From: JBEHYA01 sp048498415
Lineage (GTDB): Bacteria > Pseudomonadota > Alphaproteobacteria > UBA9219 > RGZA01
Reading direction: 5' to 3'
Assembly: GCA_048498415.1 (NCBI GenBank)
Contig: JBEHYA010000012.1
Span: 1-33,507 of the forward strand
DNA length: 33,507 nucleotides
Positions within the stretch are counted from its first letter, which is position 1. Every line of letters starts with the position of its first letter. This document shows positions 23,027-31,422 of this stretch, one piece after another. The translations under genes and the position numbers were made by a program. Under the pieces are notes generated by a model. The model did not search any database and was not told the origin of the DNA. It was given only the letters and a program-made list of their open reading frames with translations.

Positions 23027-24250
23027 TTAGGCACTCACGCGCGATTTGTCGCTTTGAATTCGCAGCGCTTCCACGCCCGGCAACTCGCGGCCTTCCAGCC
23101 ATTCGAGGAAGGCGCCGCCGGCGGTGGAGACGTACGAAAGCTGCTTGCCGATGCCGGCTGCATTCACAGCGCTGACCGTATCGCCGCCGCCCGCCACCGA
23201 CAGCAGTTTGCCGGCTTGCGTGAGGCTCGCGATTTCTTTCGCCACGGCTTTGGTGCCGGCATCAAAAGGTGGGACTTCGAACACGCCCATCGGGCCGTTC
23301 CAGACAATGGTTTTGCAGGTGCGGAGTTTTTCGGTGATGGCGGCAACCGATTTCGGGCCGACATCCAATGCCATTTTATCGGCGGGGATTTCAGCGGCAT
23401 CCACCGTTTGCGCCGCGGCGCCCGCTTTGCATTCGGATGCCACCACGACATCCACGGGCAGGATAAAGGTGCAGTTGTTTTTGGCGGCGGCTGCACGGAT
23501 ATCGCGCGCGGTAGCCAACATGTCGGCCTCGTGCATCGATTTACCCACCGCCTTGCCTTCCGCCGCGAGGAACGTGTTGGCCATCGCGCCGCCCAGCACA
23601 ATATAATCCATGCGCGCGCTTAAATTCTTGAGCAGATCCAGCTTGGTGGAGATTTTGGAGCCGCCGGCAATGGCCATCACAGGCCGTGCGGGTTCAATCA
23701 GGGCTTTCGTGATTGCCGAAAGCTCGCTCTGCATATCGCGGCCGGCAACAGCTGGGAGAATATGCGCGAGGCCTTCCGTTGAGGCATGCGCGCGGTGGGC
23801 GGCGGAGAACGCATCGTTCACATAGATATCGCCAAGTTCAGCCAGCTGTTTGACGAAGGTGGCGTCATTCGCTTCCTCGCCTTTTTCAAAGCGGGTGTTT
23901 TCTAAAACCAAAACCTCGCCGGGCTTCAGTGCGGCGACGGCCGCTTTGGCTTTATCGCCGACGGTCTCGGTGCAGAAAGCGACCGGCAGTTGCAGAACTT
24001 TTTCGAGTTCGCGCGCGATGGGAAATAATGTGAAGCCCACTTCGCCTTTTGCTTTCGGCCGGCCGAAATGCGAGAGCACGATGACCTTGGCTTTCTTTGC
24101 GACCAGCTCTTTGATGGTAGGCGCCAAACGCTGCAGGCGGGTGACATCGCCCGCTTTGCCATCCTGGTAGGGGATATTCAAATCGCCGCGCACCAGCACG
24201 CGCTTTTCTTCCACATTCACATCATCAAGGGTACGAAACAGCTTGGTCAT
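23027..24250 (-). CDS. pgk: Phosphoglycerate kinase
   Basis: Cytosolic glycolytic enzyme that transfers phosphate between 1,3-bisphosphoglycerate and ADP, 407 residues (family about 390-420). The N-terminal VRGDLNIPYQDG, the substrate histidine/arginine segment LSHFGRPK, AHRAHAST, the nucleotide-domain AIAGGSKISTKLDLL, and the C-terminal hinge GGGDTVSAVNAAG are all intact. It starts 11 bases after the small membrane-protein gene and is probably in the same transcript. No gapdh or tkt gene is beside it in this window. The AU-rich start has a moderate ribosome site. Confidence 0.97.
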   Translation of the reverse strand: MTKLFRTLDDVNVEEKRVLVRGDLNIPYQDGKAGDVTRLQRLAPTIKELVAKKAKVIVLSHFGRPKAKGEVGFTLFPIARELEKVLQLPVAFCTETVGDKAKAAVAALKPGEVLVLENTRFEKGEEANDATFVKQLAELGDIYVNDAFSAAHRAHASTEGLAHILPAVAGRDMQSELSAITKALIEPARPVMAIAGGSKISTKLDLLKNLSARMDYIVLGGAMANTFLAAEGKAVGKSMHEADMLATARDIRAAAAKNNCTFILPVDVVVASECKAGAAAQTVDAAEIPADKMALDVGPKSVAAITEKLRTCKTIVWNGPMGVFEVPPFDAGTKAVAKEIASLTQAGKLLSVAGGGDTVSAVNAAGIGKQLSYVSTAGGAFLEWLEGRELPGVEALRIQSDKSRVSA

Positions 24251-24261
24251 CAGATACTTTC

Positions 24262-24444
24262 TTAGGCGGGTTCTTTATCGAGGTTGCGGCGCACCAGTAC
24301 GGCGATGGCAACTAAACTGACGGCAGAAACAATGCCGCCGATTAAAACGGCGTCATGGGTGTTTTCGGATGCGATAAACAGGCCGGCAATGCCAACGCCT
24401 GCTAAAACCACGATAATCAGCCAATTGACGAGACCTGCCAGCAT
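24262..24444 (-). CDS. Small two-helix membrane protein
   Basis: 60 residues with two hydrophobic segments, about residues 5-25 (VNWLIIVVLAGVGIAGLFIA) and 32-51 (AVLIGGIVSAVSLVAIAVLV). The segments are joined by ENTHD, and the protein ends in a charged RRNLDKEPA tail. The ATG at 24444 is preferred to a TTG at 24507, which would add a polar stretch. No family is recognised. It lies 11 bases upstream of pgk on the same strand and divergent from rpmH. Confidence 0.6.
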   Translation of the reverse strand: MLAGLVNWLIIVVLAGVGIAGLFIASENTHDAVLIGGIVSAVSLVAIAVLVRRNLDKEPA

Positions 24445-24535
24445 GGGAACCCCCGCGTTAACGATTAAAGAAGCGGTCTTTATGGACAAAAACCGCTGAT
24501 TCCGCAAGAACCGCCTGAAATGGCGGGATAAATGC

Positions 24536-24564
24536 TTGACGGGCCCAAGCCCGATCCGTTACAA
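24536..24564 (+). promoter_or_regulatory. Promoter of the rpmH-rnpA-yidD-yidC cluster
   Basis: TTGACG (24536-24541), a 17-base spacer, and TTACAA (24559-24564) form a good sigma-70-type promoter about 40 bases before the rpmH start. AGGAG at 24591-24595 is the rpmH ribosome site. Confidence 0.6.
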
Positions 24565-24604
24565 AGCGGCCCTGTTTGAAATACAAGTTTAGGAGTTTGG
24601 TCCC

Positions 24605-24739
24605 ATGAAACGCACATTCCAGCCGAGCCGCTTAGTCCGCAAGCGCCGCCATGGCTTTCGCGCCCGCATGGCCACCAAAACCGGCCGCCGCGTGATTGCT
24701 CGCCGCCGTGCGCAGGGCCGCGCCAAGCTCTCGGCGTAA
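24605..24739 (+). CDS. rpmH: 50S ribosomal protein L34
   Basis: 44-residue basic ribosomal protein. It begins MKRTFQPSRLVRKRRHGF and continues with ATKTGRRVIARRRAQGR, the universal L34 pattern, with an alphaproteobacterial KLSA end. AGGAG lies nine bases upstream of the ATG. It heads the conserved cluster rpmH-rnpA-yidD-yidC and precedes rnpA by one base if rnpA starts at 24741. Confidence 0.97.
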   Translation: MKRTFQPSRLVRKRRHGFRARMATKTGRRVIARRRAQGRAKLSA

Positions 24740-24740
24740 A

Positions 24741-25130
24741 TTGCTGCCTGCTGTAAAAGCAACTACCAAAAAACCTTCCAAGAAAACCCAGAAAAAGATC
24801 GCGGGCCGACTTCTGGTGCGCGCTGATTTTTTGCGCGTGGCCGCCAGTGGCATTCGCTTTGTCGCGCCCGCTTTTATTGTGCAGATGGCAAAGAGCGAAA
24901 GCGCGACGGCGCGTTATGGCCTGACCGCCACCAAGAAACTGGGCAATGCGGTGGTGCGTAACCGCGCACGGCGCCGCCTGCGGTCTTTGGCCCAGAAATG
25001 GATTATTGGTTTAGCCGCCGTGAATGATTACGTGCTGGTCGCGCGCGAGCCCATTATTCAGCGTGATTACGCGCAGCTGGAAGCCGATATGGAAAAAGCC
25101 TTGCGGGTTTTAAAATGCTTGAAAGGCTGA
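24741..25130 (+). CDS. rnpA: Ribonuclease P protein component
   Basis: Protein subunit of RNase P, which helps the catalytic RNA trim tRNA 5' leaders; 129 residues from the chosen start. The family core begins at RADFLRVAASG and includes the RNA-binding signature NAVVRNRARRRLR. A lysine-rich stretch (KATTKKPSKKTQKK) precedes the core. I use the TTG at 24741, right after the rpmH stop. An upstream TTG at 24696 would overlap rpmH by 44 bases, as rnpA does in some bacteria, so the start is uncertain. Confidence 0.92.
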   Translation: MLPAVKATTKKPSKKTQKKIAGRLLVRADFLRVAASGIRFVAPAFIVQMAKSESATARYGLTATKKLGNAVVRNRARRRLRSLAQKWIIGLAAVNDYVLVAREPIIQRDYAQLEADMEKALRVLKCLKG

Positions 25131-25513
25131 ATTCAGAGACACACTCCATCAGGCATCCCCGCGCAGGCGGGGATCCAGTTTCTCTTGATTTTCCATCCAA
25201 TAACCAAACTGGATCCCCGCCTGCGCGGGGATGCCTGCCGGGGGATGGGCCCGGTGCATTAAACCGTTTGCTGGCATGGCCACTCATCTGGCTGGTGCAA
25301 TTATATAAACTTACGCTTTCGCCCTATTTTGGCCGGAACTGCCGGTTTGAGCCGACCTGCTCGAATTACGCTTTGGAGGCGCTGCGCTGCCACGGGGCGG
25401 GCATGGGAAGCGTGCTAACAATCAAGCGTTTATGCCGCTGCACGCCCTTTGGCGGGTTTGGGTTTGACCCGGTGCCCCCGTGTGCTAAGCAAAAGCCTGC
25501 AAAACACGCCTAA
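25115..25513 (+). CDS. yidD: Membrane protein insertion efficiency factor YidD, with a repeat in its 5' frame
   Basis: The conserved YidD core starts near residue 50 (LAWPLIWLVQLYKLTLSPYFG) and continues with CRFEPTCSNYALEAL and the late RLCRCTPFGGFGFDPVP. YidD is a small membrane-associated factor that works with YidC. The only in-frame ATG is at 25115, overlapping the rnpA end. From there the reading frame passes through the whole palindromic repeat at 25150-25237, which would be translated as IRHPRAGGDPVSL and TGSPPARGCL. A TTG at 25268 would give a normal 81-residue YidD without the repeat, but it has no good ribosome site. The core is certain; the N terminus is not. Confidence 0.85.
   Translation: MLERLNSETHSIRHPRAGGDPVSLDFPSNNQTGSPPARGCLPGDGPGALNRLLAWPLIWLVQLYKLTLSPYFGRNCRFEPTCSNYALEALRCHGAGMGSVLTIKRLCRCTPFGGFGFDPVPPCAKQKPAKHA
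25150..25237. repeat. Palindromic repeat, type B core (88 bp), inside the yidD frame
   Basis: The arms CAGGCATCCCCGCGCAGGC and GCCTGCGCGGGGATGCCTG are fully complementary. The core contains TTTTCCATCCAATAACC. It is open in the yidD reading frame throughout. Confidence 0.88.
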
Positions 25514-25537
25514 TTCCTTTTCCCATCTGAGATTCCA

Positions 25538-27223
25538 ATGAAAGATAACGGCAACTTTTTTCTCGCCATTCTGCTCTCGATTCTGATTCTGACGGGCTTC
25601 CATTATTTCTATGAAGTGCCGCACCAGAAGCAGCTGGAAGCGCGCGCGGCCGCAACCAAAATCGCCGAAGTGAAGGAGGAGCAGATCGCCGCCCCCCGCC
25701 CCCGCGCCGAAGTGGTGGCAGAGGGAAAACGCGTGCGCATCTCGAACGGCAAGCTGCATGGCTCGATCAATTTAAAGGGCGCGCGGATTGATGATATCAC
25801 GCTGGCCACCTATCACGCGACGACGGACAACACGAGCCCGGAAATCGTACTGCTCTCGCCCACGGGCAGCGCGCCGCCCAATATGCCGTATTACGCCGAA
25901 GCCGGCTGGATGGCCGCCGATGAAAGCCTGAAGATGCCGGATGCCGAGACGGCGTGGACGGCGGATAAAGACCATATTGGCCCGGGCGAGACCGTGACGC
26001 TGAAATGGGACAACGGCCAGGGCCTGAGCTTTGAGCGCCGTATTTCGCTGGATGATGATTACGTGTTCACGGTGGTGCAGCGCGTGCATAACGCCACCGG
26101 CAAGGACGTGACGCTGTACCCATTTAGCCTGATTTCGCGCCATGGCCTGCCGCATACCAACGCGGTTTCGGCCGTGCATGAAGGCCCGGTGGGCGTGCTG
26201 GATGGCCGCCTCCGCGAGCACAATTACAAGAAGATCACCGAAGAAGGCATGGTCACGGAAGAAAGCACGGGCGGCTGGCTGGGCATGACCGATATGTACT
26301 GGCTTACCGCCGTGATCGCGCCGGAGAACGAAAAAATCAGCGCGCGCTTTGTGCATAACAAGGTGAAAGACCAGGACCGCTTCCAGGTTGATATGAAGGG
26401 CGAAGCGATTGTCATTAAAGCCGGCGATGCCACGGAAGCCACCACGCATGTGTTCACGGGCGCCAAGGAAGTGAGCCTGCTCGATAAGTACGAAAAAGAT
26501 TTACATGCGCCGCTGTTCGACCGCGCGATTGATTTCGGCTGGTTCTATATTTTCGCCAAGCCGTTCTTCCATGTGATTGATTTCTTCTATCATGTGCTGG
26601 GCAACTATGGTCTGGCGATCATCGCCTTCACCATTCTTTTGCGCCTGCTGTTCTACCCGTTGCAGGAGACCACGTATCGGTCGATGGCGCGCATGAAGGA
26701 ATTGCAGCCGGAGATGACGCGCATCAAGGAACGCTATTCGGCCGACCCCCTCAAGATGAACGAGGAGATGACGGCGTTATATAAGAAGGAAAACGTGAAC
26801 CCGTTATCGGGCTGCTGGCCGATTTTCATCCAGATTCCGGTGTTCTTCGCGCTTTATAAGGTGCTGCTGGTCTCGATTGAAATGCGGCATGCGCCGTTCT
26901 ACGGCTGGGTGCATGACCTCTCGGCGCCCGATCCATCGAATTTGTTTACGCTGTTTGGTCTGATTGCCTGGAACCCGCCTTCGTTCCTGCATCTTGGCGT
27001 GTGGCCGCTGCTTATGGGCATCACCATGTGGATCCAGCAGCAGCTGAACCCGCCGCCGCCGGATAAAACCACGCAGCAGGTGTTCCAGATTCTGCCTATC
27101 CTGTTCACCTTCCTGTTCGCCGGCATGTCGGCGGGGCTGGTGATTTACTGGACGTTCAGCAACATGTTTGCCATCGGCCAGCAGACGCTGATCAAACACC
27201 GCACCAAACCGAAGACGAAGTAA
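25538..27223 (+). CDS. yidC: Membrane protein insertase YidC
   Basis: Inner-membrane insertase/Oxa1 family, 561 residues as in other Gram-negative YidC. The N-terminal signal-anchor FFLAILLSILILTGFHYFY is followed by a large periplasmic beta domain (about 60-340). The conserved five-helix core then begins near FDRAIDFGWFYIFAKPFF, with YPLQETTYRSMARMKELQPEM, NPLSGCWPIFIQIPVFFALYK and the final SAGLVIYWTFSNMFAIGQQ. It sits in the rpmH-rnpA-yidD-yidC cluster, and engB starts two bases after its stop. Confidence 0.97.
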   Translation: MKDNGNFFLAILLSILILTGFHYFYEVPHQKQLEARAAATKIAEVKEEQIAAPRPRAEVVAEGKRVRISNGKLHGSINLKGARIDDITLATYHATTDNTSPEIVLLSPTGSAPPNMPYYAEAGWMAADESLKMPDAETAWTADKDHIGPGETVTLKWDNGQGLSFERRISLDDDYVFTVVQRVHNATGKDVTLYPFSLISRHGLPHTNAVSAVHEGPVGVLDGRLREHNYKKITEEGMVTEESTGGWLGMTDMYWLTAVIAPENEKISARFVHNKVKDQDRFQVDMKGEAIVIKAGDATEATTHVFTGAKEVSLLDKYEKDLHAPLFDRAIDFGWFYIFAKPFFHVIDFFYHVLGNYGLAIIAFTILLRLLFYPLQETTYRSMARMKELQPEMTRIKERYSADPLKMNEEMTALYKKENVNPLSGCWPIFIQIPVFFALYKVLLVSIEMRHAPFYGWVHDLSAPDPSNLFTLFGLIAWNPPSFLHLGVWPLLMGITMWIQQQLNPPPPDKTTQQVFQILPILFTFLFAGMSAGLVIYWTFSNMFAIGQQTLIKHRTKPKTK

Positions 27224-27224
27224 C

Positions 27225-27851
27225 GTGGCAAAAGTCACCCGCGAAAAAACGCTCAGCCTGTTTACCGACAAGGCCGTGTTCACCGCGGGCGCGGCGAAGG
27301 CGGCGCAGTTGCCGGAACCTTTTATGCCGGAGATTGCGTTTATCGGGCGCAGTAACGTGGGTAAATCAAGCCTGATCAATGCGCTCACCAAGCAGAAGGC
27401 GCTCGCGAAAGTCTCCAACACACCCGGCCGCACGCAGCAGCTGAATTTTTTCCGCCTCGCCGACCGTTTTCTGTTGGTCGATATGCCGGGCTATGGCTAT
27501 GCCAAGGCGGATAAGGCAGCCGTGGCCGACTGGAACGATTTAATCGACACCTATCTGCGCGAACGGCCTACCCTTAAACGCCTGTGCCTGCTCATTGATG
27601 CGCGGCATGGGCTTAAAGATAACGACCGCGATTTTATGGAGACCTTGCGGGAATACGCGGTGCCCTATGTGGTGGCGCTCACTAAAATCGATAAACTGAA
27701 AAAAGGCGAGCTGGAAGCCGTGCAGGCGGATGTGCAGGCTGCCATCAAGGCCCATGGCACGGCGTTTCCCGAGGTATTCGCGACCAGCAGCGAAAAAGGC
27801 GACGGCGTCGAGGCATTGCGCTTTTTCCTGGCTGAAAATATTCTTTCTTAG
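27225..27851 (+). CDS. engB: Ribosome biogenesis GTP-binding protein EngB (YihA/YsxC)
   Basis: Essential cytosolic GTPase that assists large-subunit assembly, 208 residues. G1 is GRSNVGKSS, G2 NTPGRTQQLNFF, G3 DMPGYGYAKA, G4 LTKIDKL and G5 TSSEKGDG. The start is GTG at 27225, two bases after the yidC stop, so expression is probably coupled to YidC. The length is usual for the family. A type C repeat begins two bases after its stop. Confidence 0.96.
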   Translation: MAKVTREKTLSLFTDKAVFTAGAAKAAQLPEPFMPEIAFIGRSNVGKSSLINALTKQKALAKVSNTPGRTQQLNFFRLADRFLLVDMPGYGYAKADKAAVADWNDLIDTYLRERPTLKRLCLLIDARHGLKDNDRDFMETLREYAVPYVVALTKIDKLKKGELEAVQADVQAAIKAHGTAFPEVFATSSEKGDGVEALRFFLAENILS

Positions 27852-27852
27852 C

Positions 27853-27953
27853 GTCATGCCCGCGAAGGCGGGAATCCAGCTAAAGCCGCGTCTGCGGCGG
27901 AAAATAACATCTTTATCCCAGTCCCCTGGATCCCCGCTTTCGCGGGGATGAGG
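27853..27953. repeat. Palindromic repeat, type C core (101 bp)
   Basis: The arms GTCATGCCCGC..GCGGGAATCCAGC and CTGGATCCCCGC..GCGGGGATGAGG flank a type C core with the internal hairpin GCCGCGTCTGCGGC. The other type C copy, at 31423-31523, has the same length and core in reverse orientation. Confidence 0.83.
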
Positions 27954-27992
27954 TTGTTGTATGGGGTGATTGCTTTCTGCTAGAACATTTTC

Positions 27993-28856
27993 ATGGTCAA
28001 TATCGATACCGCCAGCCTGCGCGATTGGGAATCAATCGCCCGCATTCTCTCCGACGCGTTGCCGTTCCTGCGGCGTTACCGCGGCAAGTGCTTTGTCATT
28101 AAATACGGCGGCCACGCGATGGATGATGATGCCACGGCCGCGCGTTTTGCGCGCGATATCGTGCTGCTGAAACAGGTCGGCATCAACCCGGTGATCGTCC
28201 ATGGCGGCGGCCCGCAGATCGATGCGATGCTGAAGCGCCTCAACATTAAAAGCGAATACAAAAATGGCCTGCGCGTCACCGATGCCGCCACCATGGAAGT
28301 GGTGGAGATGGTGCTGGCAGGCAAAGTGAACAAAGAACTGGTGCAGCATTTGCGCACCGCCGGCGGTATTGCCGTGGGCCTGTCGGGCAAAGACGGCAAT
28401 TTAATTACCGCCAAGCATGTGGGCGGCGATTTAGGTCTGGTGGGCGAGCCCGATACGATCAACGCGCATATTCTGCAGCGTATTCTGGAAGAAGATGCCA
28501 TTCCCGTTGTGGCGCCCGTAGCGGTGGATGATAAGGGCCAGACGCTGAACATCAATGCCGATATCGTGGCGGGGCATATTGCAGCCGCACTCAATGCCGT
28601 GCGCTTTCTGCTGCTCACCGATGTGCCGGGCGTGATGGATAAGAACGGCGCGCTGGTGCCCGAACTTTCGATTGATCAGGCACGCGCCGCGATCACCGAT
28701 GGCACGGCGAAGGGCGGCATGATCCCCAAACTGCAGACCTGCATTACGGCCGTTGAAAAAGGCGTGACGGGCGCGGTTATCTTAAGCGGCAAAGACCCGC
28801 ATTCGGTGTTGCTGGAACTGCTCACGCCGCAGGGTATCGGCACGCTGATCCGGTAA
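27993..28856 (+). CDS. argB: N-acetylglutamate kinase
   Basis: Second enzyme of arginine synthesis, phosphorylating N-acetyl-L-glutamate; 287 residues. The glycine-rich VIVHGGGPQID, the acetylglutamate-binding GLSGKDGNLITA, the LLTDVPGVMD segment and the C-terminal GGMIPKLQTC with its lysine all fit ArgB. The N-terminal helix before LPFLRRYRGK is long, as in arginine-inhibited hexameric enzymes, so feedback control is plausible. The stop TAA shares a base with the next ATG (TAATG). Confidence 0.97.
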   Translation: MVNIDTASLRDWESIARILSDALPFLRRYRGKCFVIKYGGHAMDDDATAARFARDIVLLKQVGINPVIVHGGGPQIDAMLKRLNIKSEYKNGLRVTDAATMEVVEMVLAGKVNKELVQHLRTAGGIAVGLSGKDGNLITAKHVGGDLGLVGEPDTINAHILQRILEEDAIPVVAPVAVDDKGQTLNINADIVAGHIAAALNAVRFLLLTDVPGVMDKNGALVPELSIDQARAAITDGTAKGGMIPKLQTCITAVEKGVTGAVILSGKDPHSVLLELLTPQGIGTLIR

Positions 28857-29557
28857 TGCGTAACGTTCCCATTCAGACCTGGCTGTTCGATCTCGATAAC
28901 ACGCTGTATTCCCCCTACTCCACCATATTCCCGCAGATTCACCGGAAGATGGATGAGTATATCATGCAGTATTTCAACCTGCCGTTCGAAGCCGCCAGCG
29001 CCCGGCGCACGGATTACTTCCACCGCTACGGCACTACCCTGTCCGGCCTGATGGCGGAAGAACATGTCGATCCCACCCATTTCATGGATTTCGTCCACGC
29101 TATTGACTACAGCGAATTAAAGCCGGATGCCGAACTGAATGCGCTGATCGCCAACTTGCCCGGCGATAAAATGATTTTCACCAACGCCGACCGCCGCCAT
29201 GGCGCGCGCGTTCTCAAAGCGCTTGGCCTTGAAGATCAGTTCACCGCGATTTTCGATATCGAGGATGCCGCGTATGAGTGCAAACCGCAGCCGGGGTGCT
29301 ACAAGCGCCTGCTTGCCGCGCACAGGCTGGATGCGCATGCCTGCGCCATGATCGATGATATGGAGCAGAACTTAAAACCTGCCGCCGCCATGGGCATGAC
29401 CACCTTCTGGCTGCGCCATGAAGCGACGTGGCAGCGTAAAACGCCGGGCTTGCAAGCCATGTACCCCCACTGCCATTATGCGGGCCCCGATTTAAAAAGC
29501 CTTTTGCAGCAAATGAACGGATTAGCCCATGACGATGCTCGCCCTCAACGCGCTTGA
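28856..29557 (+). CDS. HAD-family pyrimidine 5'-nucleotidase-like phosphatase
   Basis: 233-residue haloacid dehalogenase-fold hydrolase of the SDT1/YjjG-like group. Motif I is FDLDNTLY (nucleophile Asp12, acid Asp14), motif II FTNADRRH, motif III KPQPGCYK and motif IV MIDDMEQN. It may dephosphorylate UMP, CMP or similar compounds, although HAD substrates are hard to predict. It overlaps argB by one base and dapD by 29 bases, the layout seen in many alphaproteobacteria between argB and dapD. Confidence 0.88.
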   Translation: MRNVPIQTWLFDLDNTLYSPYSTIFPQIHRKMDEYIMQYFNLPFEAASARRTDYFHRYGTTLSGLMAEEHVDPTHFMDFVHAIDYSELKPDAELNALIANLPGDKMIFTNADRRHGARVLKALGLEDQFTAIFDIEDAAYECKPQPGCYKRLLAAHRLDAHACAMIDDMEQNLKPAAAMGMTTFWLRHEATWQRKTPGLQAMYPHCHYAGPDLKSLLQQMNGLAHDDARPQRA

Positions 29558-30380
29558 AGCCGCCATTAACAGCGCGTGGGAAACCCGCGCCAATCTCGAT
29601 ACCTCTGATGACTCCCCGCTGTGGCCGGCGATTTCGCAGCTCATGAGCCAGCTGGATCGCGGCGAACTGCGTGTGGCGTCCCGCGACGGCACCGGCTGGC
29701 GCGTGAATGAATGGATCAAGAAGGGCATTCTTCTGTCGTTCAAGCTGCACGATAACGTGCGCATCACCGGCGGCGCCGGCGGCGGCGCATGGTACGACAA
29801 GGTGCCAAGCAAGTTCATGCACTGGAACGAAGAGACGTTCAAGGAAGCGGGTTTCCGCGCCGTGCCGGGTGCGATTGTGCGCCATTCCGCCTATATCTCG
29901 AAAGGCGTGGTGCTAATGCCGTGCTTTATCAATGTGGGCGCGTTTGTGGGCGAGAACACGATGATCGATACGTGGTCGACTGTTGGTTCCTGCGCGCAAG
30001 TGGGCGCGCGCGTGCATGTGTCGGGCGGCGTGGGCATTGGCGGCGTGCTGGAGCCGTTGCAGGCTTCGCCCGTCATTATTGAAGATGACTGCTTTATCGG
30101 CGCGCGTTCGGAAATTGCGGAAGGCATGATCGTGGAACGCGGCGCGGTGATCTCGATGGGCGTGTTTTTAGGCGCTTCCACCAAAATCATCGACCGCGCG
30201 ACGGGTGAAGTGTTTCAGGGCCGCGTGCCAGCCTATTCGGTAGTTGTGCCGGGCACCCTGCCGGGCAAACCGATGGCGAACGGCCAGCCGGGCCCGGGCT
30301 TATCCTGCGCGGTGATTGTGAAGCGCGTGGATGAAAAGACGCGCAGCAAGACCTCGATTAATGAACTGTTGCGGGATTAA
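29529..30380 (+). CDS. dapD: Tetrahydrodipicolinate N-succinyltransferase
   Basis: Lysine/diaminopimelate enzyme that transfers succinyl from succinyl-CoA to tetrahydrodipicolinate, 283 residues. The left-handed beta-helix is visible as hexapeptide repeats from about residue 115 (AYISKGVVLMPCFINVGAFVG, then SGGVGIGGVLEPLQ and EDDCFIGARSEIAEG). WYDKVPSKF and TWSTVGSCAQVG are family signatures. It starts inside the end of the HAD gene. Its presence shows the succinylase branch of lysine synthesis. Confidence 0.97.
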   Translation: MTMLALNALEAAINSAWETRANLDTSDDSPLWPAISQLMSQLDRGELRVASRDGTGWRVNEWIKKGILLSFKLHDNVRITGGAGGGAWYDKVPSKFMHWNEETFKEAGFRAVPGAIVRHSAYISKGVVLMPCFINVGAFVGENTMIDTWSTVGSCAQVGARVHVSGGVGIGGVLEPLQASPVIIEDDCFIGARSEIAEGMIVERGAVISMGVFLGASTKIIDRATGEVFQGRVPAYSVVVPGTLPGKPMANGQPGPGLSCAVIVKRVDEKTRSKTSINELLRD

Positions 30381-30386
30381 TTGATT

Positions 30387-30479
30387 GTCATGCCCGCGAA
30401 GGCGGGCATCCACGGCAAGCCACATGACGAAAGCTTTGTTTAATGGCCTATCGTGGATCCCCGCCTTCGCGGGGATGAC
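30387..30479. repeat. Palindromic repeat, type A core (93 bp)
   Basis: The arms GTCATGCCCGCGAAGGCGGGC and GCCTTCGCGGGGATGAC enclose a type A core. It is nearly identical to the copy at 19593-19685 in the same orientation and lies between the convergent dapD and deacylase genes. Confidence 0.87.
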
Positions 30480-30514
30480 GCGGAGAGAATTTGCCGGAAT
30501 GTACGTAAAGATTT

Positions 30515-31378
30515 TTACTCATCCACCGCTAAATAAAACCATTCCTCGCCGACGACCGCACCCAGTTTGGGCATGATGACGCGGGAGTTCCATGGCGCGG
30601 TAATGACCTCGCCATCCTTGTAAATCACCAGCGCTTCGCCGGCTTTGACTTCTTCCAAGTGATTAAGGGGCCGCGTGAAATCGCCTTCTTTCACTTTGTA
30701 ATACACTTGCCGCATGCGGCAGCGCTTGAAATCAGGCGTGGGCGCAATCTTTTCATCCGTGATGCCGGCATAGGCCAGCGCGCCGTAGATGGCACGAAGG
30801 GCCACCGGAATGGCCGCGGCTTCCTTGTGCTGGCCGCATTCAACCGTCACGGCGGTGGCGCCGTGATTGCGGGCATATTCGGTGGTGCCGGTGGAGACGA
30901 TGGGGTCAAGCGGAATACCGGCATTGGCATAGGCATCCTCCCAGCCGCACAGCATGTAGCCCACGCCCAGCATGGCGGTGAAGGCTTCTTCCCGATCGCG
31001 CCGGTCGTCGGGCCCACGCATCACGAAGGCCGGACCGCCGGCGGTATAGGAATGCACATCGAGCAGCACGTCGCAATTTTCCAAAAGCGGGCATAACGCG
31101 TTCTGCAGTTTGAATTCATAAACGCTGGGGTTATCCCGCTTCATCATCGAGCGGTTGAGGTTCTGCGCGGTCTGGCGCACGTCTTGTTCATAGGCCAGCG
31201 GGTTGCAGATGGGGACAAACGTCACGGTGCCGCGGCTGAGCTCCAGCGCGCCGGAATCAAGGCGCTGCATGATCTGCTGAATGGCCTGCGTGCCGCATTT
31301 TTCATTGCCATGCACGGCGCCCAGCACCAGCAGGCGGTTGCCGGGCACAAGCGCATTATAGGTGACGGATTTGAACAT
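30515..31378 (-). CDS. Succinylglutamate desuccinylase/aspartoacylase family protein
   Basis: Zinc carboxypeptidase-fold (M14-like) deacylase, 287 residues. The zinc motif LGAVHGNEKCG gives the first His and Glu near residues 23-26. DVHSYTAGGPAFVMRG supplies the third ligand, and VECGQH carries the expected catalytic Glu. The C-terminal part (about 210-287) is the small beta domain seen in AstE/AspA proteins. No ast operon genes surround it, so a role in arginine catabolism is not shown; N-acyl amino acid hydrolysis is the safe statement. The ATG at 31378 is preferred to a TTG at 31414, which lies in sequence next to the repeat. Confidence 0.85.
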   Translation of the reverse strand: MFKSVTYNALVPGNRLLVLGAVHGNEKCGTQAIQQIMQRLDSGALELSRGTVTFVPICNPLAYEQDVRQTAQNLNRSMMKRDNPSVYEFKLQNALCPLLENCDVLLDVHSYTAGGPAFVMRGPDDRRDREEAFTAMLGVGYMLCGWEDAYANAGIPLDPIVSTGTTEYARNHGATAVTVECGQHKEAAAIPVALRAIYGALAYAGITDEKIAPTPDFKRCRMRQVYYKVKEGDFTRPLNHLEEVKAGEALVIYKDGEVITAPWNSRVIMPKLGAVVGEEWFYLAVDE

Positions 31379-31422
31379 GGGCTGGATGTCACCACAAAAT
31401 GCCGGGCTAAACAACCACCGAC

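Noticed and set aside
25772..26449. 225-residue minus-strand open frame antisense to yidC
   Set aside because: Histidine/arginine-rich complement of the YidC periplasmic domain, no independent support.
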